A DNA stretch of 64,000 nt from the NCBI RefSeq assembly GCF_001742165.1, contig NZ_CP016443.1:248001-312000 (forward strand). The letters run 5' to 3'. Each line of letters begins with the position of its first letter. Within the stretch, counting starts at the first letter, position 1. Under the pieces are notes generated by a model, which ran no database searches, was not told the origin of the DNA, and saw only the letters and a program-made list of their open reading frames with translations. The position numbers were made by a program, and so were the translations under genes. This document shows positions 16,411-26,564 of this stretch, in pieces. Origin of the DNA: Burkholderia stabilis. GTDB lineage: Bacteria > Pseudomonadota > Gammaproteobacteria > Burkholderiales > Burkholderiaceae.

Positions 16411-16833
16411 ATGAACCCGATTCCCGCCGCGAGGCCCGTCGTCATTGCACTTGCCGTGCTGACGCTTGGCGGTTGTTACTACACGAGCCCGTATGGCTAT
16501 GCGCCATATTACGCGCCGGTGCCGGCCACGGTGACACAGCGTGAAACCCCGGTTGCGCCGGCCGCACCCGGTCCGGCCCTTTCGACGGCGCCCGACGCGC
16601 CGGCCGACGTCGTCGCGCAGGCACCGGTTTATGTCGCGCCGGCCTATGTGCCGCCGCCGTATCCGGTCTACTACCCCGCGTACTACCCGGGCTGGTACGG
16701 GCCGCCCGTCACGATCGGCTTCTGGGGCCGCTGGGGCGGCGGATACTGGGGCGGGCGCGGCGGGTACTGGCATCGTCCGTGGGGCGGCGGGCACTGGGGC
16801 GGTGGGCACTGGGGTGGCGGCCATCGGCACTGA
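16411..16833 (+). CDS. small Tyr/Pro/Gly-rich lipoprotein
   Basis: A 140-aa protein with a lipobox (LTLGGC, Cys22), so it should be lipidated and exported. The mature part is rich in Tyr, Pro and Ala up to residue 90, then in Gly/Trp/His with three GGGHWG-type repeats at the C-terminus. No domain is recognisable. It is followed closely by an SH3-domain protein with a similar low-complexity tail, so the two may form an envelope pair. Confidence 0.78.
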   Translation: MNPIPAARPVVIALAVLTLGGCYYTSPYGYAPYYAPVPATVTQRETPVAPAAPGPALSTAPDAPADVVAQAPVYVAPAYVPPPYPVYYPAYYPGWYGPPVTIGFWGRWGGGYWGGRGGYWHRPWGGGHWGGGHWGGGHRH

Positions 16834-16866
16834 CCGGCGCGCGGTGGCACCGCGCGGGAGAGCATC

Positions 16867-17676
16867 ATGAGGAACACGATTGTCCGAAGTCTGTGCGTCG
16901 TCCTGCTTGGCCTCGCGGCCGCGCCGGGCGTCGCCGATGCGCAGAGCAGCGCTTACACGAACTCGCCGGCCGAGCTGTACGCCGGGCCGGCGCCCGATTA
17001 CCCGGTCGTCGCGCAGATCCCGCCCGACACGGCGCTGGACGTATTCGGCTGCCTGAGCGACTACTCGTGGTGCGACGTCGCCCTGCCGGGCGTGCGCGGC
17101 TGGATCGACGCGCAGTTGCTCGAATATCCGTACCAGGGCAGCTACGTGCCCATGCTCGAATATGGCGCGATCATCGGCGTCCCGATAACCGGGTTCGCGA
17201 TCGCCGCATACTGGGATCGCTACTATCGCAACCGGCCGTGGTATCACGACCGCGATCGCTGGGCGCATCGTCCGGAGCCACGGCTCGGCCCCGGTGGATT
17301 CCCGCCGGGACAGGGCCATCCGCAACCGGGCCGGCCGATGCCGGGCGCGCAGGGCGGCCCGCCTCCCGCGCAGCATGATGCGCGGCCGTCGGCCGCGCGC
17401 GGCGGCTGGAATGGCGCGATCCGCACGCCGCCCCCGGCGGCACCTGCGCCGATGCCGGGCGGTGCCGGCAATGCGCGTCCGGCGGGGCCACCGCCGGCCG
17501 TGCTGCATCCGCCGGCCGCGCCGGGCGGCGAAGCCCGCTCGATGCCGCCGCCGATGCGTCAAGGTGGTGGTGGCGGTTACGGCGCGCGGCCGCAAGGTGG
17601 CGGTGGAAACGGCGGCGGGAACCACGGTGGTGGCGGCGGTGGTGGTGGTGGCGGCCCCGACGAACTCCGTCACTGA
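16867..17676 (+). CDS. exported bacterial SH3 (SH3b) domain protein with Pro/Gly-rich tail
   Basis: A 269-aa protein. A signal peptide (cleavage near VADAQS, residue 25) leads to an SH3b domain (about 30-85: AELYAGPAPDYPVVAQIP ... GVRGWIDAQLLEY), usually a peptidoglycan or peptide binding module. A short hydrophobic stretch follows at about 98-113, then a long Pro- and Gly-rich tail (130-269) ending in a poly-Gly run. It starts 33 bases after the lipoprotein gene and is probably cotranscribed with it. Confidence 0.82.
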   Translation: MRNTIVRSLCVVLLGLAAAPGVADAQSSAYTNSPAELYAGPAPDYPVVAQIPPDTALDVFGCLSDYSWCDVALPGVRGWIDAQLLEYPYQGSYVPMLEYGAIIGVPITGFAIAAYWDRYYRNRPWYHDRDRWAHRPEPRLGPGGFPPGQGHPQPGRPMPGAQGGPPPAQHDARPSAARGGWNGAIRTPPPAAPAPMPGGAGNARPAGPPPAVLHPPAAPGGEARSMPPPMRQGGGGGYGARPQGGGGNGGGNHGGGGGGGGGGPDELRH

Positions 17677-17712
17677 TGGCGCCGGCGCCGCGGCTTCCTC
17701 CCGGCGCCGGAC

Positions 17713-17740
17713 GAAAAAAAGCCGCTCCGGAGAGCGGCTT
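17713..17740 (-). terminator. rho-independent terminator of ilvD
   Basis: Read on the minus strand, AAGCCGCTC and GAGCGGCTT form a stem with a TCCG-type loop, followed by seven T. It lies 52 bases past the ilvD stop. On the plus strand the T tract is missing, so it serves ilvD rather than the SH3 gene. Confidence 0.85.
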
Positions 17741-17791
17741 CGGGATCAGTCAGGCGAGCGGGCGGGGCCGTGCGGCCCGCCGCCCGTGACG

Positions 17792-19651
17792 TCAGTCGTC
17801 GAGCAGCGACAGGTCGCGCACCGCGCCCTTGTCGGCCGACATGACCAGCTTCGCATAGGCCTTCAGCGCCGCGGACACCTTGCGCGGACGCGGCTGCGCC
17901 GGCTTCCAGCCCTTCGCGTTCTGCTCTTCGCGGCGGCGCGCCAGTTCCTCGTCCGACACCAGCACGTCGATCGTGCGATTCGGGATGTCGATGCGGATCT
18001 TGTCGCCGTTGCGTACGAGGCCGATCGCGCCGCCCGCTGCCGCTTCCGGCGAGCAGTGACCGATCGACAGGCCCGACGTGCCGCCCGAGAAGCGGCCGTC
18101 CGTCAGCAGCGCGCACGACTTGCCGAGCCCCTTCGACTTGATGTAGCTCGTCGGGTAGAGCATTTCCTGCATGCCGGGGCCGCCCTTCGGACCTTCGTAG
18201 CGGACGATCACGATATCGCCGGCCTTGACCTTGTCGTTCAGGATGTTTTCGACCGCTTCATCCTGCGATTCGGTCACGTGCGCCGAGCCTTCGAACACGT
18301 GGATGCTCTCGTCGACGCCGGCCGTCTTCACCACGCAGCCGTCAAGCGCGATGTTGCCCGTCAGCACGGCGAGGCCGCCTTCCTTCGAGAACGCATGCTC
18401 GTACGAGCGGATGCAGCCTTCGGCGCGGTCGAGGTCGAGGCTCGGCCAGCGCGTGTTCTGGCTGAACGCGACCTGCGTCGGAATGCCGGCCGGGCCGGCC
18501 ATGTAGAACGTGCGGACCGCTTCATCCTGCGTGCGGACGATGTCCCACTGGTCCAGCGCGTCCTTCAGCGTCGGTGCGTGCACGGTCGGCACGTCGGTGT
18601 GCAACTTGCCGGCGCGATCGAGCTCGCCGAGGATCGCCATGATGCCGCCTGCGCGGTGCACGTCCTCGATGTGGTACTTGTTCGTGTTCGGCGCGACCTT
18701 GCACAGTTGCGGCACGGTGCGCGACAGGCGGTCGATGTCCTTCATCGTGAAGTCGATGCCGGCTTCCAGTGCGATCGCGAGCAGGTGCAGGATCGTGTTG
18801 GTCGAACCGCCCATCGCGATATCGAGCGTCATCGCGTTCTCGAACGCCTTGAAGCCGACCGAGCGCGGCAGTACGCGCGCGTCGTCCTGCTCGTAGTGCT
18901 GGCGCGTCAGTTCGACGATGCGGCGGCCGGCGCGCTTGAACAGCTGTTCGCGATCGGCGTGCGTGGCCACCACCGTGCCGTTGCCGGGCAGCGACAGGCC
19001 GAGCGCTTCGGTCAGGCAGTTCATCGAGTTCGCGGTGAACATGCCTGAGCACGAGCCGCAGGTCGGGCAGGCCGAGCGTTCGACTTCGGCGACGTCGGCA
19101 TCCGAATACGCCGGGTCGGCCGCGATCACCATCGCGTCGACGAGGTCGAGCTTCTTCAGTTCGACGGTCTTGGTGACCGGGTTCGCGAGGCGCGTCTTGC
19201 CGGCTTCCATCGGGCCGCCCGACACGAAGATCACCGGAATGTCGAGGCGCATCGCGGCCATCAGCATGCCCGGGGTGATCTTGTCGCAGTTCGAGATGCA
19301 CACCATCGCGTCCGCGCAGTGCGCGTTCACCATGTATTCGACCGAGTCGGCGATGATGTCGCGGCTCGGCAGCGAATAGAGCATGCCGTCGTGGCCCATC
19401 GCGATGCCGTCGTCGACCGCGATCGTGTTGAACTCCTTCGCGACGCCGCCGGCGGCCTCGATCTCGCGCGCGACGAGCTGGCCGAGATCCTTCAGGTGCA
19501 CGTGCCCGGGCACGAACTGGGTGAACGAGTTGACGACCGCGATGATCGGCTTCGAGAAATCGTCGTCTTTCATGCCGGTGGCGCGCCACAGCGAGCGCGC
19601 GCCTGCCATGTTGCGGCCGGCGGTGGAGGTTTTGGAACGGTAAGTGGGCAT
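17792..19651 (-). CDS. ilvD: dihydroxy-acid dehydratase
   Basis: A 619-aa Fe-S dehydratase of branched-chain amino acid synthesis, turning 2,3-dihydroxyisovalerate into 2-ketoisovalerate and the methylvalerate homologue likewise. Cluster cysteines lie in CISNCDKI (118-125) and [11 protein letters not shown], and the length matches the E. coli-type enzyme (616 aa) rather than shorter sugar-acid dehydratases. It is oriented with the hydroxyproline genes but separated from them by 269 bases with its own possible -10 (GATAAT near 19760 on the minus strand), so it is probably a separate unit. Confidence 0.95.
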   Translation of the reverse strand: MPTYRSKTSTAGRNMAGARSLWRATGMKDDDFSKPIIAVVNSFTQFVPGHVHLKDLGQLVAREIEAAGGVAKEFNTIAVDDGIAMGHDGMLYSLPSRDIIADSVEYMVNAHCADAMVCISNCDKITPGMLMAAMRLDIPVIFVSGGPMEAGKTRLANPVTKTVELKKLDLVDAMVIAADPAYSDADVAEVERSACPTCGSCSGMFTANSMNCLTEALGLSLPGNGTVVATHADREQLFKRAGRRIVELTRQHYEQDDARVLPRSVGFKAFENAMTLDIAMGGSTNTILHLLAIALEAGIDFTMKDIDRLSRTVPQLCKVAPNTNKYHIEDVHRAGGIMAILGELDRAGKLHTDVPTVHAPTLKDALDQWDIVRTQDEAVRTFYMAGPAGIPTQVAFSQNTRWPSLDLDRAEGCIRSYEHAFSKEGGLAVLTGNIALDGCVVKTAGVDESIHVFEGSAHVTESQDEAVENILNDKVKAGDIVIVRYEGPKGGPGMQEMLYPTSYIKSKGLGKSCALLTDGRFSGGTSGLSIGHCSPEAAAGGAIGLVRNGDKIRIDIPNRTIDVLVSDEELARRREEQNAKGWKPAQPRPRKVSAALKAYAKLVMSADKGAVRDLSLLDD

Positions 19652-19920
19652 TGTTGTGGCTGAAGAAATATCGCGGAAAAGGGTGGAGGCACGGGAATAA
19701 AGGCCTCTCTCGCGCCCGTGCGAACAACCTCTTGAGCTGCGCCCTGGGCAAACCGGGCGATTATCCCACAGCCGCCGGGCGCGTGGCGCCTGCGGGGCCG
19801 GTGAGCGGCGCGGGCGGCGTGCCCGGCGCGGCATGCCCGCGCGACCGGTTCGGTGCGCGAGGCGGCCGGATCGCAGGTTCATCGACGATGAATCCGCACA
19901 GCCGCCCCGCGCGCCGGCGA

Positions 19921-20943
19921 TTAATCGAGCAGCGTCAGGATCTCGTCGTAAAGCGCCTTCGGAATCCGCACGCCGTTCGCGATGCTGCGCGCGCGGGCGT
20001 CGAAGCGCCGTTGCGACGGCAGCCGCGCGCCTTGCCCGACGATCGATTCGAACATCCGTTCGCCGCGCGCGAGCCCCGCGTCGAGATCGTCGCCGAGGAA
20101 CACCTTCGGGTCGAACGCGATCACGAGCTCGCCGTGGCACGGCGTCGCGCCGACGCCTTCGTCGAAGTCCATCGACTCCTGGCTCGTCATGTCGCCGATC
20201 AGCGCGCCGCCGAGCAGTTCGACCATCGCCGCGAGCGCCGAGCCCTTGTGGCCGCCGAAGGTGCGCATCGCTCCCTGCAGCGCGGCCTTCGGGTCGGTGG
20301 TCGGCTGGCCGTTCGCGTCGATCGCCCAGTGCGGCGGAATCGCCTTGCCTTGCTTCGCGTGCAGTTCGATGTCGCCGCGCGCGATCGCGCTCGTTGCGAA
20401 ATCGAACACGAACGGCTCGCCGCCCGGGCGCGGCCACGCGAACGCGATCGGGTTCGTGCCGAACACGGGCTCGCGGCCGCCTTCCGGCGCGACCCAGCTA
20501 TGGCTCGGGTTCATCGCGATGCCGACCAGCCCTTCGGCCGCGATCGCCTCGACCTCGGGCCACAGCGCGGAGAAGTGGTAGCAGTGGTTGATCGCCATCG
20601 CCGCGATCCCGTGCTGCTTCGCCATCTCGACCAGCACCGGCAGCCCGGTTTCGAAGCTCAGCAGCGAGAAACCGCGATGCGCGTCGACCGCGACGATCGA
20701 CGACGACAACCGCCGCAGCGTCGGCACGGCCTGCGGATCGACCTTGCCCTTCGTCAGCGAACGCACGCAGACGAGCAGCCGGTACACGCCGTGCGAATGG
20801 CATTCGTCGCGCTGGCCCTGCGTGATCACGTTGGCGATCGCGCGCGCATGCGCGTCGGACATCCCGTTGTGCGTCAGCACGCGCAGCGCGAGCGCATGGA
20901 CTTCATCGAGCGACAGGACGACTTCGGCGGTTTGCTCAGACAT
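19921..20943 (-). CDS. malate/L-lactate dehydrogenase-family reductase, probably delta-1-pyrroline-2-carboxylate reductase
   Basis: A 340-aa NAD(P)H-dependent oxidoreductase of the Ldh2/DpkA family (signatures [48 protein letters not shown]). In hydroxyproline clusters this family reduces pyrroline- or piperideine-2-carboxylate to L-proline or pipecolate, which would let the pathway also use trans-3-hydroxyproline products. That assignment rests on context. It overlaps the upstream dehydrogenase gene by eight bases. Confidence 0.8.
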   Translation of the reverse strand: MSEQTAEVVLSLDEVHALALRVLTHNGMSDAHARAIANVITQGQRDECHSHGVYRLLVCVRSLTKGKVDPQAVPTLRRLSSSIVAVDAHRGFSLLSFETGLPVLVEMAKQHGIAAMAINHCYHFSALWPEVEAIAAEGLVGIAMNPSHSWVAPEGGREPVFGTNPIAFAWPRPGGEPFVFDFATSAIARGDIELHAKQGKAIPPHWAIDANGQPTTDPKAALQGAMRTFGGHKGSALAAMVELLGGALIGDMTSQESMDFDEGVGATPCHGELVIAFDPKVFLGDDLDAGLARGERMFESIVGQGARLPSQRRFDARARSIANGVRIPKALYDEILTLLD

Positions 20944-22528
20944 GCTTCACCTCCCGCGGCGCGGGCACGCCGTCGATGCGCTGCGGCACGTTCAGCGGAT
21001 TGCCGTCGCGGATAGCGTCCGGCAACAGCGCGTCCGGCAGATCCTGGTACGAAACGGGCCGCAGGAAGCGCTCGATCGCGCGGGCGCCGACGGACGTCGT
21101 GCGCGTGTCGGACGTCGCCGGGAACGGGCCGCCGTGCACCATCGCATGGCCGACCTCGACGCCCGTGCCGAAGCCGTTGACGAGAATGCGGCCGGCCTTG
21201 CGTTCGAGCGTCGGGCGCAGCGCGGCGAACAGCGTCGCGTCGCCGTCGGCGAGGTGCGCGGCAATGGTCAACTGGCCTTCGAGCGACTTCAGCACGCGAT
21301 GCAGCGTGTCGGCGTCCGGACAGCGCACGATCAGCGACGCGGGGCCGAACACTTCTTCGCGCAGTTCGGGCCGCGCGATGAACGCCTCGGCCGACGTCGC
21401 GAACAGCGCCGCGCGCGCCTGGTAGCGGCCGCCTTCGGCGCCTTGCGCCAGCAGCTCGACCGCGTCGTGATCGCGCAGCGCCGAGACGCCCTGCACATAG
21501 CTCGCGTGGATGTGCGGCGTCAGCATCGTCTGCGCGGCCGCCGCACGCGCGGCCTCGGCCGCTGCGGCTTCAAACGCGCGCAACGCGGGCCCGTCGACGG
21601 CGAGCACGAGGCCCGGGTTCGTGCAGAACTGGCCCGCGCCGAGCGTGAGCGACGCGACGAACTGCGGCGCGATCGCATCGTGGCGCGCGTCGAGCGCGGC
21701 GGGAAACAGCAGCACTGGATTGATCGAGCTCATTTCCGCATAGACGGGAATCGGTTCGGGGCGCGCGGCCGCGATGTGCATCAGCGCGACGCCGCCGCGG
21801 CGCGAGCCGGTGAAGCCGACCGCCTTGATGCGCGGATCGGCGACGAGCGCCTGGCCGATCTCGCGCGACGCGTCGAACAGCAGCGAGAACACGCCGGCCG
21901 GCATCCCGCACTCGCGCGCGGCCTGCTGGATCGCGCGGCCGACGAGCTCCGACGTGCCCGGATGCGCGGAATGCGCCTTGACGATCACCGGGCAGCCGGC
22001 CGCGAGTGCCGATGCGGTGTCGCCGCCGGCGACCGAGAACGCGAGCGGGAAGTTCGATGCGCCGAACACGGCGACGGGCCCGACCGCGACGTTGCGCAGG
22101 CGCAGGTCGACGCGCGGCAGCGGCTTGCGCTCGGGGCGCGCCGGATCGATCCGCGCGTCGAGAAAACCGCCGTCGCGCACGAGCGACGCGAACAGCGCGA
22201 GCTGGCCGACGGTGCGGCCGCGCTCGCCTTCGATGCGCGCGCGCGGCAGGCCCGTTTCGATGACGCAGCGCTCGATCAGGTCGTCGCCGAGCGCCATGAT
22301 GTGGCGGCCGATCGCGTCGAGAAACGCGGCGCGCGCGTCGGGACGGGTTTCGCGGTACGTGTCGAATGCGTCGTCGGCGAGCGCGCAGGCCGTCTCCAGG
22401 TCGTGCAGGCTTGCGCCGCCGAAAGCGGGTTCGAGCCGTTCGCCGGTGGCGGCGGCGATCGCGTGAAGGGTGCCGTTCTGTCCGGCGACGGCGGACTGGC
22501 CGATCAGGAGCTGACCTGTGAGTTGCAT
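20936..22528 (-). CDS. 2-oxoglutarate semialdehyde (2,5-dioxovalerate) dehydrogenase
   Basis: A 530-aa NAD(P)+-dependent aldehyde dehydrogenase of the KGSADH group, the last step of hydroxyproline breakdown, giving 2-oxoglutarate. The catalytic Cys is in [11 protein letters not shown], the general-base Glu in YAEMSSINP, and the cofactor region in [16 protein letters not shown]. These signatures mark the hydroxyproline/sugar-acid KGSADH types rather than succinate semialdehyde dehydrogenase. It lies between the permease and the reductase in one minus-strand arm. Confidence 0.88.
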   Translation of the reverse strand: MQLTGQLLIGQSAVAGQNGTLHAIAAATGERLEPAFGGASLHDLETACALADDAFDTYRETRPDARAAFLDAIGRHIMALGDDLIERCVIETGLPRARIEGERGRTVGQLALFASLVRDGGFLDARIDPARPERKPLPRVDLRLRNVAVGPVAVFGASNFPLAFSVAGGDTASALAAGCPVIVKAHSAHPGTSELVGRAIQQAARECGMPAGVFSLLFDASREIGQALVADPRIKAVGFTGSRRGGVALMHIAAARPEPIPVYAEMSSINPVLLFPAALDARHDAIAPQFVASLTLGAGQFCTNPGLVLAVDGPALRAFEAAAAEAARAAAAQTMLTPHIHASYVQGVSALRDHDAVELLAQGAEGGRYQARAALFATSAEAFIARPELREEVFGPASLIVRCPDADTLHRVLKSLEGQLTIAAHLADGDATLFAALRPTLERKAGRILVNGFGTGVEVGHAMVHGGPFPATSDTRTTSVGARAIERFLRPVSYQDLPDALLPDAIRDGNPLNVPQRIDGVPAPREVKHV

Positions 22529-22600
22529 GGTTTTCCTCGTAAAAAGCAGGGGCCGGGCGTGAGGCGCCCGGCCGAAGGGATGGTGCGAAACGAAGGGGCT

Positions 22601-24226
22601 TCAGTCCTCGTCGTCGTCGAGTTGCAGCTTGTCGGACCGGACGCCCGTATTCGCGCCCCAGTAGTAGATGACGAGCGCGACGGCCGCGACCACGACGGTG
22701 TCGTACGGATGCGCAAGCCGGCCCGTGCCGCCGAAGCCGCCGAGATACGACAGCACGATCATCGCCGCGTAGAACGCGATCAGCCACGCGGACGAGCGCA
22801 CCTGTTCGGCGAGGCTCAGGTGCGCGGTCGGCACCCAGCGGCGGCACGCGAGATAGATGACGAACATCACGATCTGCAGCCCGAGCAGCCAGGACACCGT
22901 GCTCCAGCCCGACCAGTAGACGATCAGCGCGGCGATCACGAACGATGCGGGGCCGGTGATGCCGAACGCGATTGCGCGGAACGGCCGCGGCAGGTCGGGC
23001 GCGGTGCGGCGCAGCGCGGCGACCGATACCGGCGCGACCGCGTAACTCAGCACCAGCGCGGCCGACACGATGTTGATCAGCGCTTCCCACGACGGGAACG
23101 GCATCGTCCAGAAGATCGCGAGGCCGAACGTGAGCCACAGGCCCGCGCGCGGGATGCCCGATGCTTCGTCGACGCGCGTGAACACCTTGAAGAACGTGCC
23201 CGTTTTCGCCCACCCGTAGACGACGCGCGGCGTCGCATTCATGTAGATGTTGCCGCAGCCGCTCGGCGAGATCATCGCGTCGGCGACGACCATCACCGCG
23301 AGCCAGCCGACACCGAGCGCAAGCGCGATGTCGCGGTACGGCAACGAGAACGCCTTGCTCACGTCGTGCCAGCCGCCGGCGAGCATGGCGGTCGGAATGC
23401 TGCCGATGAACGCGAGCTGCAGCAGCACGTAGATCAGCGTGGAAAGCAGGATCGACAGGATCAGCGCGATCGGGATCGTGCGCTGCGGATTGCGCACCTC
23501 GCTCGCGACCGACACGATCGGCGTGAGCCCGAGGTACGCGAAGATGATGCCGCCGGCCGACACGGCCATTTCGATGCCCGGCATGCCGAACGGCGCGAAG
23601 CCGTGCACGGTCAGGTTTGCCGGTTTGAAGAACGTGAACAGCACCGCGATCACCGACAGCGGCACGATGAACTTGAAGATGCTGATGATGTTGTTCGCCT
23701 TCGCGAACGTCTTCACGCTCGAATAGTTCAGGTAAAAGAAGAAGCACAGCAGCGCGGCCTGCACGAGCCAGCCGAGCGTGGTCGGGTCGCTCGATCCTTC
23801 GGCGGTCAGGCCCGGAAACCACGCGGCCGCGTACTGGCGCGCGGCGACGACTTCGATCGCGATCAGGCTCGAGAACGCGATCAGCGTGATGAAGCCCATC
23901 AGGTAGCCGAGCAGCGGGCCGTGCGAGAACACCGGGTAGCGCACCACGCCGCCCGCGCGCGGCAGCGCGGCGCCGAGCTCGCAGTAGACGATGCCGAGCA
24001 GCAGCACCGCGAAGCCGCCGAGCAGCCACGAGAAGATGCCGGCCGGGCCCGCGATCGTCGACACGTGACTCGCGGCGAACAGCCACCCCGAACCAAAAAT
24101 GGCGCCGAGACCGATGAACGTGAGATCGGTCAGCGACAACTGTTTCTTGAACTTGCCGTGACCCGCGTCGGGGTGCGCGGAACGGGAAAGCGGGACGGAC
24201 GGATGAGCGTTGCCTTGGCCTGGCAT
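22601..24226 (-). CDS. APC-superfamily amino acid permease, probable hydroxyproline uptake
   Basis: A 541-aa inner-membrane transporter with about 12-14 TM segments. The APC entry motif (LTDLTFIGLGAIFGSGWLF) and the conserved TM6-like stretch around AYLGLTPIVSVASEVRNPQR are visible. AGGAGA lies 8 bases before the chosen ATG, and an upstream in-frame extension of about 129 codons is rejected because it is low complexity and overlaps the lhpC-like gene. Its place between the deaminase and semialdehyde dehydrogenase genes suggests hydroxyproline or proline uptake. Confidence 0.86.
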   Translation of the reverse strand: MPGQGNAHPSVPLSRSAHPDAGHGKFKKQLSLTDLTFIGLGAIFGSGWLFAASHVSTIAGPAGIFSWLLGGFAVLLLGIVYCELGAALPRAGGVVRYPVFSHGPLLGYLMGFITLIAFSSLIAIEVVAARQYAAAWFPGLTAEGSSDPTTLGWLVQAALLCFFFYLNYSSVKTFAKANNIISIFKFIVPLSVIAVLFTFFKPANLTVHGFAPFGMPGIEMAVSAGGIIFAYLGLTPIVSVASEVRNPQRTIPIALILSILLSTLIYVLLQLAFIGSIPTAMLAGGWHDVSKAFSLPYRDIALALGVGWLAVMVVADAMISPSGCGNIYMNATPRVVYGWAKTGTFFKVFTRVDEASGIPRAGLWLTFGLAIFWTMPFPSWEALINIVSAALVLSYAVAPVSVAALRRTAPDLPRPFRAIAFGITGPASFVIAALIVYWSGWSTVSWLLGLQIVMFVIYLACRRWVPTAHLSLAEQVRSSAWLIAFYAAMIVLSYLGGFGGTGRLAHPYDTVVVAAVALVIYYWGANTGVRSDKLQLDDDED

Positions 24227-24459
24227 GGGCTTGTCTCCTGGGGGGTATATCGGCACAGGCGTCGAGTGCGCCGCGCTCCGACGGAGCAGCGGCGCACGCC
24301 TGCCGGCCGGCATCGCCCGGTTCGAACGACCGGGGCGGGCCGCGGGCCGTTCACGCGCGGCGCGGGCAGGCGCCGGGGCGAACGGGTCCGCAGGCCATGC
24401 CGGACCGGAAGCGGCGGCGCGAGGGGGGAAAGCCTTGCGCCGCCGCCGGGGAGCGTCGG

Positions 24460-25380
24460 TCAGAGACCGACGTCGGGCAGCGTCGGGCGCGTTTCGAGCG
24501 CCTTCGCGACGATCGCCTTCACTTCCGCGAGCGTGTCGCCCTGCAGCGCGAGGCGCGGCGGGCGGGTGATCGCGCTGCCGCGGCCGACCAGCTCTTCGCA
24601 CAGCTTGATGCACTGGACGAGGTCAGGGCGCGCGTCGAGGTGCAGCAGCGGCATGAACCAGCGATACAGCGCGAGCGCTTCGTCGAAACGCTTCTGCTTC
24701 GCGAGGCGGAACAGCGTCTCGCCTTCCTTCGGAAACGCGTTCGACATGCCCGACACCCAGCCTTCGGCGCCCACGGCGATGCTCTCGACCACGACGTCGT
24801 CGAGGCCCGCGAACAGCACGAAGCGATCGCCGACCGCGTTGCGCAGGTCGATGAAGCGGCGCGTGTCGCCCGACGAATCCTTGAAGCAGACGATGTTCTC
24901 GCAGTCCTGCAGCGCGATCAGCACGTCGGGCGTCACGTCGTTCTTGTAGATCGGCGGGTTGTTGTAGACCATCACCGGCAGGTCGGTGCTCGTCGCGACC
25001 GCGCGGAAGTGCGCGGCCGTTTCGTGCGGCTTCGCCGAGTAGACGAGCGCGGGCATCACCATCACGCCGTCGACGCCGACGCGCTGCGCTTCACGCACCG
25101 TGTTGCGCGCGAATTCGGTCGTGAATTCGGCGATGCCGGCGATCACCGGAATCTTGCCGCCGGCCGCGTCGCGTGCGGCCTCGATCACCTGGAGCTTCTC
25201 GCTCGTCGACAACGAGGTGTTTTCGCCGACCGTGCCGCAGACCACGAGGCCCGACACGCCGTCGTTCACCAGGTTCTTCACCACGCGGTGCGTGGCGTCG
25301 ATGTCGAGGGAAAAGTCCGGCTTGAACTGGGTGCTGACGGCCGGGAAAACCCCGGTCCATTGAATGGCTTTGCGGCTCAC
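24460..25380 (-). CDS. lhpC: delta-1-pyrroline-4-hydroxy-2-carboxylate deaminase (DapA family)
   Basis: A 306-aa Schiff-base lyase/deaminase that converts the product of D-hydroxyproline oxidation to 2-oxoglutarate semialdehyde and ammonia. DapA-fold residues are visible: GTVGEN (49-54), Tyr139 in VYNNPP and the Schiff-base Lys167 in FKDSSGD. The neighbouring epimerase, D-hydroxyproline dehydrogenase and semialdehyde dehydrogenase genes single out this function among DapA paralogues. First gene of the minus-strand arm. Confidence 0.88.
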   Translation of the reverse strand: MSRKAIQWTGVFPAVSTQFKPDFSLDIDATHRVVKNLVNDGVSGLVVCGTVGENTSLSTSEKLQVIEAARDAAGGKIPVIAGIAEFTTEFARNTVREAQRVGVDGVMVMPALVYSAKPHETAAHFRAVATSTDLPVMVYNNPPIYKNDVTPDVLIALQDCENIVCFKDSSGDTRRFIDLRNAVGDRFVLFAGLDDVVVESIAVGAEGWVSGMSNAFPKEGETLFRLAKQKRFDEALALYRWFMPLLHLDARPDLVQCIKLCEELVGRGSAITRPPRLALQGDTLAEVKAIVAKALETRPTLPDVGL

Positions 25381-25486
25381 TGAAATCTCCTACGTTCGTA
25401 TCGGTCGGCCGACAGGTGTGTCGGTGTGGCAACCAGTATCGCCGCGCAAACGCCCATCACGCTTGAGTCCTATCGCGGAGCAAAAT

Positions 25487-25549
25487 GACGAAATCGGCAC
25501 AGCGGCCGGACGGGGCGGGAAGGGCGCCCCGCACTATGCCGATTTCGTC
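25487..25549. promoter_or_regulatory. perfect 13-bp inverted repeat, hydroxyproline control region
   Basis: GACGAAATCGGCA at 25487-25499 and its exact reverse complement at 25537-25549 are 50 bases apart centre to centre, about five helical turns. The 37-base spacer holds a second 7-bp dyad (CGGGGCG at 25511-25517 and CGCCCCG at 25525-25531). The element lies between the two divergent catabolic arms. It could bind a regulator pair that loops DNA, or form an RNA hairpin in the lhpA leader. Confidence 0.6.
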
Positions 25550-25631
25550 GTCGTCGTCATCGAAAAGCCACAAGCGGACGGACGCGCGACGGAGGAAGCT
25601 ATGCTCCTTTCCCCACTTCGGACAGCTCATG

Positions 25632-26564
25632 ATGAAGCGCATCCAGATCATCGATTCGCACACGGGCGGCGAACCCACGCGGCTCGTCGTGTCCGGTTTT
25701 CCTTCGCTCGGCAGCGGCACGATGGCCGAGCGCCGCGACGTGCTCGCGCGCGAGCACGACCGCTATCGCACCGCGTGCATCCTCGAGCCGCGCGGCAGCG
25801 ACGTGCTGGTCGGCGCGCTGCTGTGCGAACCGGTGTCGCCCGACGCGGCGGCCGGCGTGATCTTCTTCAACAATAGCGGCTATCTCGGGATGTGCGGGCA
25901 CGGCACGATCGGCGTCGTGCGCACGCTGCATCACATGGGGCGCATCCGGCCCGGCATTCATCTGATCGAAACGCCGGTGGGCACCGTCGAGGCGACGCTG
26001 CACGACGACCTGTCGGTCAGCGTGCGCAACGTGCCCGCGTATCGCCACGCGAAAGACGTCGCGCTCGACGTGCCGGGTTACGGCCCCGTGAAGGGCGACA
26101 TCGCGTGGGGCGGCAACTGGTTCTTCCTGATCAGCGACCACGGGCAGCGCGTCGCCGGCGACAACGTCGCGGCGCTCACCGCGTACGCATCGGCCGTGCG
26201 CGAAGGGCTCGAACGCGCGGGCATCACCGGCGCGAACGGCGGCGAGATCGATCACATCGAGCTGTTCGCCGACGATCCCGACCACGACAGCCGCAGCTTC
26301 GTGCTGTGCCCGGGCCTCGCGTACGACCGTTCGCCGTGCGGCACCGGCACGAGCGCGAAACTCGCGTGCCTCGCGGCGGACGGCAAGCTCGCGCCGGGCG
26401 CCGTGTGGCGGCAGGCGAGCGTGATCGGCAGCGTGTTCCAGGCAAGCTACGAACAGGCCGACGCCGGTATCGTGCCGACGATCCGCGGCAGCGCGCACCT
26501 GAGCGCGGAAGCGACGCTGCTGATCGAGGAAGACGATCCGTTCGGCTGGGGCATCGTGTCGTGA
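25632..26564 (+). CDS. lhpA: 4-hydroxyproline 2-epimerase
   Basis: A 310-aa proline-racemase-fold enzyme turning trans-4-hydroxy-L-proline into cis-4-hydroxy-D-proline. Both catalytic cysteines are present: Cys88 in MCGHGTIG and Cys236 in [10 protein letters not shown]. Two Cys (not Cys/Thr) distinguish epimerases from 3-hydroxyproline dehydratases. The start is the second of two adjacent ATG codons, giving [14 protein letters not shown] and the usual 310-aa length. First gene of the plus-strand arm; it overlaps the next gene as GTGA. Confidence 0.93.
   Translation: MKRIQIIDSHTGGEPTRLVVSGFPSLGSGTMAERRDVLAREHDRYRTACILEPRGSDVLVGALLCEPVSPDAAAGVIFFNNSGYLGMCGHGTIGVVRTLHHMGRIRPGIHLIETPVGTVEATLHDDLSVSVRNVPAYRHAKDVALDVPGYGPVKGDIAWGGNWFFLISDHGQRVAGDNVAALTAYASAVREGLERAGITGANGGEIDHIELFADDPDHDSRSFVLCPGLAYDRSPCGTGTSAKLACLAADGKLAPGAVWRQASVIGSVFQASYEQADAGIVPTIRGSAHLSAEATLLIEEDDPFGWGIVS

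Noticed and set aside
16750..16830. Tandem repeat in DNA (GGGCGGCGGGCACTGG-like units)
   Set aside because: It is the coding sequence of the Gly/Trp/His-rich C-terminus of the lipoprotein, not a separate repeat element.
20588..24949. A 1453-codon open frame on the plus strand opposite the hydroxyproline genes
   Set aside because: It is Arg/Ala/Asp-rich with no domain, and lies opposite genes with clear family motifs; a by-product of high GC at third positions.
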